Assembly: GCF_013376045.1 (NCBI RefSeq)
Contig: NZ_JABMJG010000001.1
Span: 620,001 to 684,000, forward strand
Origin: Variovorax sp. SG517
GTDB lineage: Bacteria > Pseudomonadota > Gammaproteobacteria > Burkholderiales > Burkholderiaceae_C
Direction: 5' to 3'
Length of the DNA: 64,000 nucleotides
Under the pieces are notes generated by a model. It was not told the DNA's origin and made no database searches. It worked only from the letters and a program-made list of their open reading frames with translations. Position numbers and translations under genes: made by a program. Of this stretch, positions 21,538-30,633 are shown piece by piece (position 1 is the first letter of the stretch; the number at the start of each line of letters is the position of its first letter).

Positions 21538-21849
21538 TTAAGCAGCGATCGCGCCGATTTGCAGTTCGGTGAACTGCTGGCGATGGCCTTGACGTTTCTG
21601 ATAGTGCTTGCGACGGCGCATCTTGAAGATGCGAACCTTGTCGTGCTTGCCGTGCGACAGTACCGTGACCGTCACCGTTGCACCGGACACCAGGGGCGTG
21701 CCAACCTTGATTTCAGCGCCGTTGCCGACAGCCAGAACCTGGTCGATCACGATTTCCTGGCCTACGTCCGCAGCAATCTGTTCTACTTTGATTTTCTCGC
21801 CGGAAGCAACGCGATATTGCTTGCCACCGGTTTTTATGACCGCGTACAT
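21538..21849 (-). CDS. rplU: 50S ribosomal protein L21
   Basis: Ribosomal protein that binds 23S rRNA. The 103 residues have the family start [14 protein letters not shown] and the C-terminal [14 protein letters not shown] signature. First gene of the rplU-rpmA-obgE-proB group. Confidence 0.97.
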   Translation of the reverse strand: MYAVIKTGGKQYRVASGEKIKVEQIAADVGQEIVIDQVLAVGNGAEIKVGTPLVSGATVTVTVLSHGKHDKVRIFKMRRRKHYQKRQGHRQQFTELQIGAIAA

Positions 21850-21898
21850 GTAAACCTCTTAGAAATGAGTCTCCGCAGCGAATTCCGCAGAGCCCAAG

Positions 21899-21904
21899 AT
21901 TATA
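21899..21904 (-). promoter_or_regulatory. -10 element of the rplU promoter
   Basis: The minus strand reads TATAAT here, about 50 bases before the rplU start. No good -35 is visible at the right spacing. Confidence 0.5.
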
Positions 21905-21968
21905 GCGCGGTTTGCGCCCGCTAACCACCCTTGGCGCCAAACGGCCCCGGCAAACCACGCCGGCTCCC

Positions 21969-21974
21969 TATAAT
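21969..21974 (+). promoter_or_regulatory. -10 element upstream of the polyprenyl synthase gene
   Basis: A perfect TATAAT on the plus strand, about 60 bases before the likely start of the gene. No clear -35 is visible. Confidence 0.5.
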
Positions 21975-22033
21975 TTGCGCCTTCCGGCCCGTTTCCTGAC
22001 TGGGCTGCCCTTATCTTCAGCAGCGCCTTCGCC

Positions 22034-23026
22034 TTGCCAGTTCCCGCCGCCGACACCTCCCCCACCGCCACCGTGCTGGACCTGATTGCCGGCGACATGG
22101 TCGAAGTCGACCGTGTGATCGCCCGCCGCCTCGACACGGGCGTGCCGCTGGTCAGCCAGGTTTCCAGATACATCATTTCCGCCGGCGGCAAGCGCCTGCG
22201 GCCGGCGCTCCTGCTGCTGATGTCGGGTGCCCTGGGCTATACGGGCGAGCAGCGGTTCAATCTGGCGGCCGTCGTGGAATTCATCCATACGGCCACGCTC
22301 CTGCACGACGACGTGGTCGACGAATCGACCCTGCGGCGCGGCCGGGCGACCGCCAACGAATCCTTCGGCAATCCGGCCAGCGTGCTGGTCGGCGACTTCC
22401 TGTACTCGCGCGCATTCCAGATGATGTTGGATGCCAACAACATGCGCGTGATGCAGATCCTGGCCGAAGCCACCAACGTGATCGCCGAGGGCGAAGTGCT
22501 TCAGCTGATGAACATGCACGACGCATCGCTGGACGAAGCAGCCTACCTGCGCGTGATCCGGTCGAAGACCGCCAAGCTCTTCGAGGCCAGCACGCGCCTC
22601 GCCGCCGTGCTGGCGGATGCCACGCCGGAAGTCGAAGAGGCCTGCGCCACCTACGGCCAGGCGCTCGGCACCGCCTTCCAGGTGATCGACGACGTGCTGG
22701 ACTACGCAGGCGACATCAACGAGACAGGCAAGAACGTCGGCGACGACCTGCGCGAAGGCAAGACCACGCTGCCGCTCATCTTCGCGATGCAGCGAGGCAC
22801 CCCTGCCCAGAGCGACCTGGTGCGAGCCGCCATCGAGGCCGGCGATACCGCCCAACTGGGCAGGGTCGTCGAGATCGTTCGTGAAACCGGAGCGCTGGAT
22901 GCCTCGCGTGCCGCCGCCGCCGCCGAGGCGCAACGTGCGATTCACGCATTAAAAGATCTGCCGTCCAATTTGCACGCTTCAGGTTTGCTACAATTAGCGG
23001 CTCAGTTGCTTGAGCGACGTGCCTGA
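22034..23026 (+). CDS. ispB: Octaprenyl diphosphate synthase
   Basis: Trans-prenyltransferase that makes the ubiquinone side chain from farnesyl diphosphate and isopentenyl units. The two Asp-rich motifs are HDDVVDESTLRRGR (first Asp at about 92) and QVIDDVLDYAGD; GGKRLRP (51-57) is also clear. The start is not certain: TTG at 22034 gives 330 residues, while GTG at 22073 would give 317 and fits the usual N-terminus. The gene lies divergently across from rplU, as in many proteobacteria. Chain length (C40) is assumed from relatives. Confidence 0.9.
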   Translation: MPVPAADTSPTATVLDLIAGDMVEVDRVIARRLDTGVPLVSQVSRYIISAGGKRLRPALLLLMSGALGYTGEQRFNLAAVVEFIHTATLLHDDVVDESTLRRGRATANESFGNPASVLVGDFLYSRAFQMMLDANNMRVMQILAEATNVIAEGEVLQLMNMHDASLDEAAYLRVIRSKTAKLFEASTRLAAVLADATPEVEEACATYGQALGTAFQVIDDVLDYAGDINETGKNVGDDLREGKTTLPLIFAMQRGTPAQSDLVRAAIEAGDTAQLGRVVEIVRETGALDASRAAAAAEAQRAIHALKDLPSNLHASGLLQLAAQLLERRA

Positions 23027-23076
23027 ACACCTCTTTGAGTTGGCATCTAGGACGACTTCTTCTTTCTTGCAACCAT

Positions 23077-23153
23077 CGGGGTGTAGCTTAGCCTGGTAGA
23101 GCGCTACGTTCGGGACGTAGAGGCCGGAGGTTCGAATCCTCTCACCCCGACCA
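23077..23153 (+). tRNA. tRNA-Pro (anticodon CGG)
   Basis: A 77-base cloverleaf with an encoded CCA end. The acceptor stem is CGGGGTG/CACCCCG, the anticodon stem CTACG/CGTAG encloses the loop TTCGGGA with anticodon CGG, and the T loop is TTCGAAT. A CCAGCC-TTT-GGCTGG hairpin starts at the CCA (23151-23165) and may help end or process the transcript. Confidence 0.96.
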
Positions 23154-23192
23154 GCCTTTGGCTGGCATAAATAGTCAAATGGCCATGCCTGT

Positions 23193-23214
23193 TGCTGTGT
23201 AGCGATTTACAGCA
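23193..23214. promoter_or_regulatory. Inverted repeat upstream of pilB
   Basis: TGCTGT and ACAGCA flank ten bases, 57 bases before the pilB ATG. It could be a protein-binding site or a stem in the leader. Function unknown. Confidence 0.35.
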
Positions 23215-23270
23215 CAGGAGTGTTCAGCGATGATCGTGAAGCAATTTTTCACATCTTTTTCACTCGCTGA

Positions 23271-25004
23271 ATGGCCGCTGCCGAACTTCCTGTTAAAGAA
23301 CCCTCGCAGATTGCCCTCCCAGGGCTTGCTCGCGCCCTGGTTTCGGCCGGCAAGCTTCCTGCCAAGGCAGCCGAGGACATCTACCAGAAGTCCCTCAGCG
23401 GCCGTACCAGCTTCATCGCGGAGCTGACCGGCTCCGGCGCCGTCTCGGCGGCCGACCTCGCCCACACCCTGTCCACGGCCTTCGGCGCCCCGCTGCTCGA
23501 CCTGGACGCCATCGACCCTCAGCGCCTGCCGAAGGATCTGGTCGACCAGAAGCTGTGCCATGCGTACCGCATCGTCGTCCTCAGCAAGCGCAACAACCGT
23601 CTGATCGTTGCAACAGCCGATCCGTCCGACCAGCAGGCGGCGGAGAAGATCAAGTTCGCCTCCCAGATGGGCGTCGACTGGGTCATCGCCGAATACGACA
23701 AGCTGTCGCGAATGATCGAGGCCGCGGCCGTCAGCGCGGCGGAAACCATCAACAGCATCGTCGGCAGCGAGTTCGAGTTCGACGATGTCTCGGCCGAAAC
23801 CCCGAGCGACAGCAACGACCAGGCGATCGCCGAAGTCGAGGACGCGCCGGTCGTTCGCTTCCTGCACAAGATGCTGCTGGACGCCGTCAGCATGCGGGCC
23901 TCGGACATCCACTTCGAACCGTACGAACACAACTACCGCGTGCGCTTCCGCGTCGACGGCGAGTTGCGCGAGGTCGCGAGCCCGCCCACCGTCATCAAGG
24001 ACAAGCTGGCCTCGCGCATCAAGGTCATTTCCCGGCTCGACATCTCCGAGAAACGCGTGCCGCAGGACGGCCGCATGAAGCTCAAGATCGGGCCCGACCG
24101 CGTGATCGACTTTCGCGTGAGTACCCTGCCCACGCTGTTCGGCGAAAAGATCGTCGTCCGTATTCTCGATCCGAGCAGCGCGCGCCTTGGCATCGACGCC
24201 CTCGGCTACGACGCGGACGAGAAGGCACGGCTGCTGCACGCCATCGGCCGTCCCTACGGCATGGTGCTGGTCACCGGTCCCACGGGCTCCGGCAAGACGG
24301 TGTCGCTCTACACCTGCCTGAACCTGCTGAACCAGCCAGGCGTCAACATCGCGACGGCGGAAGATCCGTCGGAAATCAACCTGCCCGGCGTCAACCAGGT
24401 CAACGTCAACGAACGCGCGGGCCTGACCTTCGCGGCCGCGCTGCGCGCCTTCCTGCGCCAGGATCCCGACATCATCATGGTCGGCGAAATCCGCGACCTC
24501 GAAACCGCCGACATCTCGATCAAGGCCGCGCAGACCGGCCACCTCGTGCTCTCCACGCTGCACACCAACGACGCGCCGACCACGCTCACGCGGATGCGCA
24601 ACATGGGCATCGCGCCGTTCAACATCGCCTCGAGCGTGATCCTGATCACGGCGCAGCGCCTCGCGCGCCGCCTGTGCACCGTCTGCAAGCTCCCGGCCGA
24701 CATTCCGCGCGAAACGCTGCTCGAAGCAGGCTTCAAGGAAGAAGAACTGGACGGCTCCTGGAAGCCCTACCGCCCCGTCGGCTGCTCTGCCTGCAGCAGC
24801 GGCTACAAGGGCCGCGTCGGCATCTACCAGGTGATGCCGATCTCGGAGGCCATCCAGGAAATCATCCTGCGCGACGGCAGCGCACTCGACATCGCCGCGC
24901 AGTCGGAAGCCGAAGGCGTGCGCTCGCTGCGCCAGTCCGGCCTGCGCAAGGTCATGCAAGGCCTCACTTCTCTGGAAGAAGTGGTGGCCTGCACCAACGA
25001 ATAA
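23271..25004 (+). CDS. pilB: Type IV pilus assembly ATPase PilB
   Basis: Hexameric cytoplasmic ATPase that powers pilus extension. The 577 residues hold an N-terminal MshEN/GSPII_E domain, Walker A GPTGSGKT (336-343), the Asp-box and Walker B region (DPDIIMVGEIRDLETA), His box (HLVLSTLHTND) and the zinc-binding pair CTVC...CSAC near the C-terminus. It heads pilB-pilC-pilD-coaE. Confidence 0.95.
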   Translation: MAAAELPVKEPSQIALPGLARALVSAGKLPAKAAEDIYQKSLSGRTSFIAELTGSGAVSAADLAHTLSTAFGAPLLDLDAIDPQRLPKDLVDQKLCHAYRIVVLSKRNNRLIVATADPSDQQAAEKIKFASQMGVDWVIAEYDKLSRMIEAAAVSAAETINSIVGSEFEFDDVSAETPSDSNDQAIAEVEDAPVVRFLHKMLLDAVSMRASDIHFEPYEHNYRVRFRVDGELREVASPPTVIKDKLASRIKVISRLDISEKRVPQDGRMKLKIGPDRVIDFRVSTLPTLFGEKIVVRILDPSSARLGIDALGYDADEKARLLHAIGRPYGMVLVTGPTGSGKTVSLYTCLNLLNQPGVNIATAEDPSEINLPGVNQVNVNERAGLTFAAALRAFLRQDPDIIMVGEIRDLETADISIKAAQTGHLVLSTLHTNDAPTTLTRMRNMGIAPFNIASSVILITAQRLARRLCTVCKLPADIPRETLLEAGFKEEELDGSWKPYRPVGCSACSSGYKGRVGIYQVMPISEAIQEIILRDGSALDIAAQSEAEGVRSLRQSGLRKVMQGLTSLEEVVACTNE

Positions 25005-25030
25005 CGAACATACCGAACACCGGAGATCGA

Positions 25031-26260
25031 ATGGCTACAGTGGCATCCCCCCGCACCCAGCCCACACACAAGGAATTTGTCTTCGAATGGGAAGGCAAGG
25101 ACCGCAACGGCAAGCTGGTACGCGGCGAACTTCGTGCCGCCGGCGAGAACCAGGTGCAGGCCGCACTGCGCCGCCAGGGCGTGCTCGCCTCCAAGATCAA
25201 GAAGCGCCGCATGCGCTCGGGCAAGGCGATCAAGCCCAAAGACATCGCGATCTTCACGCGGCAGCTCGCCACCATGATGAAGGCCGGCGTGCCGCTGATG
25301 CAGTCCTTCGACATTGTCGGCCGTGGCAATGCGAACCCAAGCGTGGCCAAGCTGCTCAACGACATCCGCAGCGACGTGGAAACCGGCAGTTCGCTGTCGT
25401 CCGCATTCCGCAAGTTTCCGAAGTACTTCGACAACCTCTACTGCAACCTGGTGGAGGCTGGCGAAGCGGCCGGTATTCTCGAAGAACTGCTGGACCGGCT
25501 CGCCACCTACATGGAGAAGACCGAGGCGATCAAGTCGAAGATCAAGTCGGCGTTGATGTACCCTATCTCGGTGATCGTGGTGGCATTCATCGTGATCGCC
25601 ATCATCATGATTTTCGTGATTCCCGCGTTCAAGGAGGTGTTCACGTCTTTTGGCGCCGACCTGCCTGCACCAACGCTGATCGTGATCAGCATCAGCGAGT
25701 TCTTCGTTTCCTATTGGTGGCTGATCTTCGGCGGCATCGGTGGGGGGCTCTATTTCTTCATGCAGGCCTGGAAACGCAACGAGCGCGTGCAAAGAACCAT
25801 GGACCGCCTCCTGCTGAGAATCCCGGTCTTCGGCGTACTGATCGAAAAATCCTGCGTCGCCCGCTGGACCCGCACGCTGGCAACCATGTTCGCCGCCGGC
25901 GTCCCGCTGGTCGAGGCCCTCGACTCGGTGGGCGGCGCCTCCGGCAACACCGTCTACGGCGACGCCACCGCGAAGATCCAGCAGGAGGTCTCCACCGGCA
26001 CCAGCCTCACGTCGGCCATGACAAATGCCAACCTGTTCCCGTCCATGGTGATCCAGATGACCGCCATCGGCGAGGAATCCGGCTCCATCGACCACATGCT
26101 GGGCAAGGCCGCCGACTTCTACGAATCCGAAGTCGACGACATGGTCGCCGGCCTCTCCAGCCTGATGGAGCCGATCATCATCGTGTTCCTCGGCACCATC
26201 ATCGGCGGCATCGTGGTGTCGATGTACCTGCCCATCTTCAAGCTCGGCCAAGTCGTTTGA
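25031..26260 (+). CDS. pilC: Type IV pilus inner-membrane platform protein PilC
   Basis: Inner-membrane platform that couples PilB to pilin assembly. From ATG 25031 it is 409 residues with two T2SF domains, each with the family pattern (FTRQLATMMKAGVPLMQSF and WTRTLATMFAAGVPLVEAL), and three membrane segments, the first at about 170-195. Its TGA overlaps the pilD ATG (TGATG). Confidence 0.95.
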   Translation: MATVASPRTQPTHKEFVFEWEGKDRNGKLVRGELRAAGENQVQAALRRQGVLASKIKKRRMRSGKAIKPKDIAIFTRQLATMMKAGVPLMQSFDIVGRGNANPSVAKLLNDIRSDVETGSSLSSAFRKFPKYFDNLYCNLVEAGEAAGILEELLDRLATYMEKTEAIKSKIKSALMYPISVIVVAFIVIAIIMIFVIPAFKEVFTSFGADLPAPTLIVISISEFFVSYWWLIFGGIGGGLYFFMQAWKRNERVQRTMDRLLLRIPVFGVLIEKSCVARWTRTLATMFAAGVPLVEALDSVGGASGNTVYGDATAKIQQEVSTGTSLTSAMTNANLFPSMVIQMTAIGEESGSIDHMLGKAADFYESEVDDMVAGLSSLMEPIIIVFLGTIIGGIVVSMYLPIFKLGQVV

Positions 26261-27225
26261 TGCTCGTTTCGCGGGAGTTCGACACCGTCTTCGCCGGTGT
26301 CCTGGGGCTATTGATCGGCAGCTTCATGAATGTCGTCATCTACCGCACGCCGGTGATGATGTATCGCGAATGGCTCGCCGACGCCATCGCCAACCTCATG
26401 TCGTCGAAGGACGCGCCCTCGCTGTGGTCGCTGGCCTTCGGACCCAAGGTCGCGGCGCCAGCTGGGCTGGAGGCGGCGGCAGACAAGGCGGCCGAGGTCC
26501 TCGAGAAGCAGCCGCCCTTCGACCTGACGCGCCCCGCATCGCGCTGTGGTGCGTGCGGCCACAAGATCCGCTGGTACGAGAACATCCCCGTGCTGAGCTA
26601 CGCCGTGCTGCGCGGGCGCTGCTCGTCTTGCAAGACCACGATCAGCCCGCGCTACCCGCTGGTCGAGCTGATCACCGGCGGCCTTTTCGCCTTGTGCGCC
26701 TGGCGCTTCGGCATCACGCCCGCCGGGGCGCTGTGGGCCGCGTTCGGCGCCCTCCTGGTCTGCCAGTTCCTGATCGACTTCGACACCCAGTTCCTGCCCG
26801 ACTCGCTCAACTACCCCCTGCTTTGGCTGGGCCTGATCGGCGCGGCCATGGGCTGGACCGGCGTTTCGCTGAGCTCCGCCGTCTGGGGCGCCGTGTTCGG
26901 CTACCTGAGCCTCTGGCTTGTGTACCATGCCTTTCGCCTGGTCACGGGCAAGGAAGGCATGGGCTATGGAGACTTCAAGCTGCTGGCTGCGCTGGGTGCA
27001 TGGCTCGGCGCCGACTACCTCATCGCGATCATCCTCGTCTCCTCGCTGGTGGGCGCGGTGATCGGCATCTCTTTGCGCATCGCCGGCAAGCTGGCGCACA
27101 AGGACATCCCGATCGCCTTCGGCCCCTTCCTGGCCGGCGCGGGCCTCGTCTGCCTGGTGGCGGGCCCCGAAGTCGTGAGGCAGTGGATTCCGTTCGCCTT
27201 TCCCCTGGGCGCGCTGATCCACTGA
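26260..27225 (+). CDS. pilD: Prepilin leader peptidase / N-methyltransferase PilD
   Basis: Inner-membrane aspartic protease that cuts and methylates type IV prepilins. The 321 residues show the GSFMNVVIYRTP start, a zinc site of two CxxC pairs (Cys96/Cys99 and Cys121/Cys124), the first catalytic Asp region LIDFDTQFLPD (171-181) and the GxGD motif with Asp238. The stretch between the first helix and the cysteines is some 25-30 residues longer than I recall for Pseudomonas PilD. Coupled to pilC by a one-base overlap. Confidence 0.94.
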   Translation: MLVSREFDTVFAGVLGLLIGSFMNVVIYRTPVMMYREWLADAIANLMSSKDAPSLWSLAFGPKVAAPAGLEAAADKAAEVLEKQPPFDLTRPASRCGACGHKIRWYENIPVLSYAVLRGRCSSCKTTISPRYPLVELITGGLFALCAWRFGITPAGALWAAFGALLVCQFLIDFDTQFLPDSLNYPLLWLGLIGAAMGWTGVSLSSAVWGAVFGYLSLWLVYHAFRLVTGKEGMGYGDFKLLAALGAWLGADYLIAIILVSSLVGAVIGISLRIAGKLAHKDIPIAFGPFLAGAGLVCLVAGPEVVRQWIPFAFPLGALIH

Positions 27226-27232
27226 CATCCGC

Positions 27233-27844
27233 ATGGTGGTGCGGCGCATCGGCCTGACGGGCGGCATTGGCAGCGGCAAGAGCACCGTCGCCGGCCTCCT
27301 CGTGGCCCAGGGAGCGGTTCTTGTGGACACGGACGCCATCGCGCGGTCCATCGCGCTGCCGGGCGGCATCGCGATGCCCGCGCTGGAGGCCGCCTTCGGC
27401 TCCGGCGTCATCGACGCGGCCGGCGGCCTGGATCGTGCAGCCATGCGGCAGATCGTCTTCGCGGACGCAGGCGCCAAGGCCCGCCTCGAATCCATCCTCC
27501 ATCCCCTGATCGGCGCTGAAACCCAGCGCCAGGCCACTGCGGCCGGCGAGGATGCGGTCGTCGTGTTCGACGTTCCCCTGCTGGTCGAATCCGGGCGCTG
27601 GCGTGCCATCGTCGACCGGGTGCTGGTGGTCGACGCCACCGAGGAAACCCAGTTGAAACGCGTCGTCGCACGCTCCGGCTGGGCGCCGGAGGCGGTCGAG
27701 GCGGTGATCGCCCAGCAGGCCCCGCGACGGGCGCGCCGGGCCGCGGCGGATGCCGTGATCTACAACGAGTCCCTGACCCTGGAGGAACTCGCTCAGGAGG
27801 TCCGGGGTTTCTGGGAACAGTGGGCTAAGTCGGGCACGCGATAA
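27233..27844 (+). CDS. coaE: Dephospho-CoA kinase
   Basis: Last step of coenzyme A synthesis. The 203 residues carry the P-loop GGIGSGKST (10-18), the DTDAIAR motif and the lid region TQLKRVVARSGW. It starts seven bases after pilD. In related bacteria zapD and yacG usually follow directly; here an acetylation pair lies between. Confidence 0.94.
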   Translation: MVVRRIGLTGGIGSGKSTVAGLLVAQGAVLVDTDAIARSIALPGGIAMPALEAAFGSGVIDAAGGLDRAAMRQIVFADAGAKARLESILHPLIGAETQRQATAAGEDAVVVFDVPLLVESGRWRAIVDRVLVVDATEETQLKRVVARSGWAPEAVEAVIAQQAPRRARRAAADAVIYNESLTLEELAQEVRGFWEQWAKSGTR

Positions 27845-27913
27845 TTTGGGGTTGACGCCGCGACGGCAAAAGGACGATCACGTCAAACGGCGCATGCCCA
27901 AGCGCCCCTCACG

Positions 27914-29407
27914 ATGCTTTTCAATTCGTACCCCTTCATCTTCGTTTTCTTCCCGCTGGTCCTGATCGGCTTCTTCCTGATCGGTGCGCGCAGCCCCCGG
28001 TCGGCGGCGGGGTTCCTGGCACTGGCTTCCCTCTTCTTCTACGGGTGGTGGAGCGTCAAGGCGCTGCCCCTGCTGCTGGGGTCGATCTGCGTCAACTACT
28101 GGTTCGGGCTGCGCCTCACCCCCTCCCCGGGCCGGGAGGACAAGCACCGCAAGACGCTGCTGATCATCGCGCTGGTGGTCAACCTGGGCGTGCTGGCCGT
28201 CTTCAAGTACGCCAACTTCTTCCTCGAGAACGTCGACGCCGGGCTGGCAGCCGCGGGCCTGCCGCAGATCGACCTGGTGCACATCGTGCTGCCGATCGGC
28301 ATCTCGTTCTACACCTTCACCCAGATCGCCTTCCTGGTCGACTGCTGGCAGGGCAAGGTGCACGAGCGCAGCTTCATCCACTACGTGCTGTTCGTGACCT
28401 ACTTCCCGCACCTGATCGCGGGCCCCGTGCTGCATCACGCGCAGATGATGCCGCAGTTCAACAACCCGGCCACCTACCGGATCAACGCCAACAACATCGC
28501 GCTGGGCCTGGGCATCTTCGTCTTCGGCCTGGCCAAGAAGATGCTGATCGCGGACCCGATGGGCCAGTACGCCGACATGATGTTCAAGGGCGTGCACGAA
28601 GGCGTGATGCCCTCGCTGTACACGGCCTGGTTCGGGGTGCTGGCCTATACGCTGCAGATCTATTTCGACTTCTCGGGCTATTCCGACATGGCCGTCGGCC
28701 TGTCGCTGTGCGTGGGCGTGCAGCTGCCGCTCAACTTCAGGTCGCCCTACAAGTCGACCAACATGATCGAGTTCTGGCGCCGCTGGCACATCTCGCTGTC
28801 GACCTTCCTGCGCGACTACCTCTACGTGCCGCTGGGCGGCAACCGCAAGGGCCCGGCGCGGCGCTACATCAACCTGTTCCTGACGATGCTGCTGGGCGGC
28901 CTTTGGCACGGCGCCGCCTGGACCTTCGTGATCTGGGGCGCGCTGCACGGCTTCTACCTGATGGTCAACCACTTCTGGAACGCCAAGGTGCGGCGCGGCC
29001 GGACCGAAACCACCTGGTACGGCCGCGTGGCCGGCTGGTTCATCACATTCCTGTGCGTGATGATCGCCTGGGTGGTGTTCCGCGCCGACAGCATGGCGGC
29101 CGCCATCGAGATCTACAAGGGCATGCTGGGCATGCATGGCGCGCCCGTGTCGGCCTTCAGCGAATTCCGCGTGCCGTTCCGCAAGCCCGAGTTCTTCCAG
29201 ACGCTCCTGGTCGGCATCGTGATCTGCCTGGCGCTGCCGCCCACCATCACGCTCGACCGCTGGATTCCCGCCGTCGCCGGCCTGGCAGGACGCCCGCGCC
29301 TGCAGCGCCTGGCGACCTGGGTCACCGGCCTGGGCTGCGTCTATCTCTTCGGTCTGTGCGTGTCGAAGTTCGGCAGCTACAGCCCCTTCCTCTATTTCCA
29401 GTTCTGA
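27914..29407 (+). CDS. MBOAT-family O-acyltransferase (AlgI-like)
   Basis: Inner-membrane protein of 497 residues that passes an acyl group, usually acetyl, across the membrane to an exported polymer. It has about ten to twelve helices and the MBOAT signatures: NFRSPYKSTNMIEFWRRWHI and the catalytic histidine His332 in GGLWHGAAW. AlgI and PatA-type proteins are the nearest known relatives. It is followed by an SGNH-type partner gene at 29569, as AlgI is by AlgJ/AlgX. The target could be an exopolysaccharide or other surface glycan; sequence does not say. Confidence 0.87.
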   Translation: MLFNSYPFIFVFFPLVLIGFFLIGARSPRSAAGFLALASLFFYGWWSVKALPLLLGSICVNYWFGLRLTPSPGREDKHRKTLLIIALVVNLGVLAVFKYANFFLENVDAGLAAAGLPQIDLVHIVLPIGISFYTFTQIAFLVDCWQGKVHERSFIHYVLFVTYFPHLIAGPVLHHAQMMPQFNNPATYRINANNIALGLGIFVFGLAKKMLIADPMGQYADMMFKGVHEGVMPSLYTAWFGVLAYTLQIYFDFSGYSDMAVGLSLCVGVQLPLNFRSPYKSTNMIEFWRRWHISLSTFLRDYLYVPLGGNRKGPARRYINLFLTMLLGGLWHGAAWTFVIWGALHGFYLMVNHFWNAKVRRGRTETTWYGRVAGWFITFLCVMIAWVVFRADSMAAAIEIYKGMLGMHGAPVSAFSEFRVPFRKPEFFQTLLVGIVICLALPPTITLDRWIPAVAGLAGRPRLQRLATWVTGLGCVYLFGLCVSKFGSYSPFLYFQF

Positions 29408-29419
29408 AATGAAATTCCC

Positions 29420-29540
29420 CCAGGCTTCGCGCACTTCGTGTCGCTTCTCCAACCCCCTCGCCGGGGGCGACGCCGGCGGCCCGGCAAAGCCGGTTCCACG
29501 GCGTCCCGCGAGTGGAGCGCGCTCGATTCATGCAGCGCAG
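29420..29540. repeat. Intergenic GC-rich segment, probable dispersed repeat
   Basis: Between the MBOAT and SGNH genes lies a segment with CACTTCGTGTCGCTTCTCC, nested CCCC/GGGG hairpins and CCGGCAAAGCCGG. From memory, similar sequences recur between genes in Comamonadaceae; I cannot confirm copies here because no second copy is in the window. Confidence 0.4.
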
Positions 29541-29568
29541 ATCAGGCGGAGCGCGGCGGGGGGCTGAG

Positions 29569-30603
29569 ATGGAAGACACGAAATCGGCCAGGACCTGGCT
29601 TCGCATCTTCGCCGCGGGCTACCTGGTGTGCTGCGCGCTGCTGCTCGTCAGCCTGTTCACGCCCATTCCGTATGGCGACCTGACCCGCATCGGGCGCATC
29701 TCCGAGCGTGAATTCGGCTGGCACGAGCCGCCTCCGCCCATTCCCGACGCCGACGTCAAGACCTGGCCTATCACCGAATCCGACATCCTCGTGATCGGCG
29801 ACAGCTTCTCGGTGCGCTACGCATGGCAGTCAAAGCTGGTGGGCGCAGGCTACAAGGTCACGACCACGCACTGGGACAACCTGGGCGGCGTGGTCTGCGA
29901 CGACTTCTCCGGCTGGCTCCAGAAGTCGGGCTTCAAGGGCAAGGTGGTGATCGTCGAGAGCATCGAGCGCCTGCTGTACGACCGCATCGAGAAATCGCAG
30001 TCGTGCAAGACCATGAAGCACGCCTTCAAGCCGACGCCGCCGCCGTTCGAGAATCCGTCCAGGCCGGCCCCCGGCTTCCAGCTCAACTGGGACGCTCAAC
30101 TGCTCAGCGGCTGGTTGACATATCAAAACACGAAGGAGATCCTGGCCTCCGACAGCTGGACCAACACGCCCGATCGCTGGGGCCCGCTGATCGACGCCCG
30201 CGTGGTGCCCGAGGGCTGCAAGCAGTTCAGCCACCGCGCCTGCGACAAGCTGCTCATGACCGCCGAAGACCGGGTCAATCCGGCGCTCACGGCCGAGTCC
30301 GCGCAGTTCATGAAGCGCTTCGAGAGCACTGCCGCGCCCTACAAGGTGGTGTGGATGGTGGTGCCGAACAAGACCAGCGTGTATTTGCAACAAAACCATG
30401 CCGATGCGTTCCGCGCAGCGTTCAACCCGCAAAATATCGGGCCTGACCTGTTCGCCCTGGCGGAACAGAACCGCTTCAAGATGAAGGATCTTTTCCCCGC
30501 CAACGAGACCCACGTGTCCACCCGGGGTTACATTCTTTTCGGGCAGCGTATGCTGGAGGCTGTGCGCGAGGTATTCCCGCCACCGGCCCCCAAGGCGCAA
30601 TGA
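29569..30603 (+). CDS. SGNH-hydrolase-like acetylation partner of the MBOAT protein (AlgJ/AlgX-like)
   Basis: A 344-residue protein from ATG 29569 with one N-terminal membrane anchor (about 12-31) and a periplasmic domain. The SGNH nucleophile block is DILVIGDSFSVRYAW (Ser79). The C-terminal catalytic pair, normally DxxH, appears here as NETH (Asn312, His315), so the usual acid is replaced unless another residue takes its place. Genes like this sit beside MBOAT acyltransferases and complete acetyl transfer in the periplasm. I do not assign a gene name. Confidence 0.75.
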   Translation: MEDTKSARTWLRIFAAGYLVCCALLLVSLFTPIPYGDLTRIGRISEREFGWHEPPPPIPDADVKTWPITESDILVIGDSFSVRYAWQSKLVGAGYKVTTTHWDNLGGVVCDDFSGWLQKSGFKGKVVIVESIERLLYDRIEKSQSCKTMKHAFKPTPPPFENPSRPAPGFQLNWDAQLLSGWLTYQNTKEILASDSWTNTPDRWGPLIDARVVPEGCKQFSHRACDKLLMTAEDRVNPALTAESAQFMKRFESTAAPYKVVWMVVPNKTSVYLQQNHADAFRAAFNPQNIGPDLFALAEQNRFKMKDLFPANETHVSTRGYILFGQRMLEAVREVFPPPAPKAQ

Positions 30604-30633
30604 GCCCGAACCCGACGTGAAAAACCGATACGC

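Noticed and set aside
23180..23197. Possible sigma-54 promoter before pilB (TGG...GC)
   Set aside because: The GG and GC are 11 bases apart instead of the required 10, and the rest of the consensus is poor.
23175..24959. Minus-strand open frame of 594 codons
   Set aside because: Antisense to pilB, which has every family motif; no support for a second gene.
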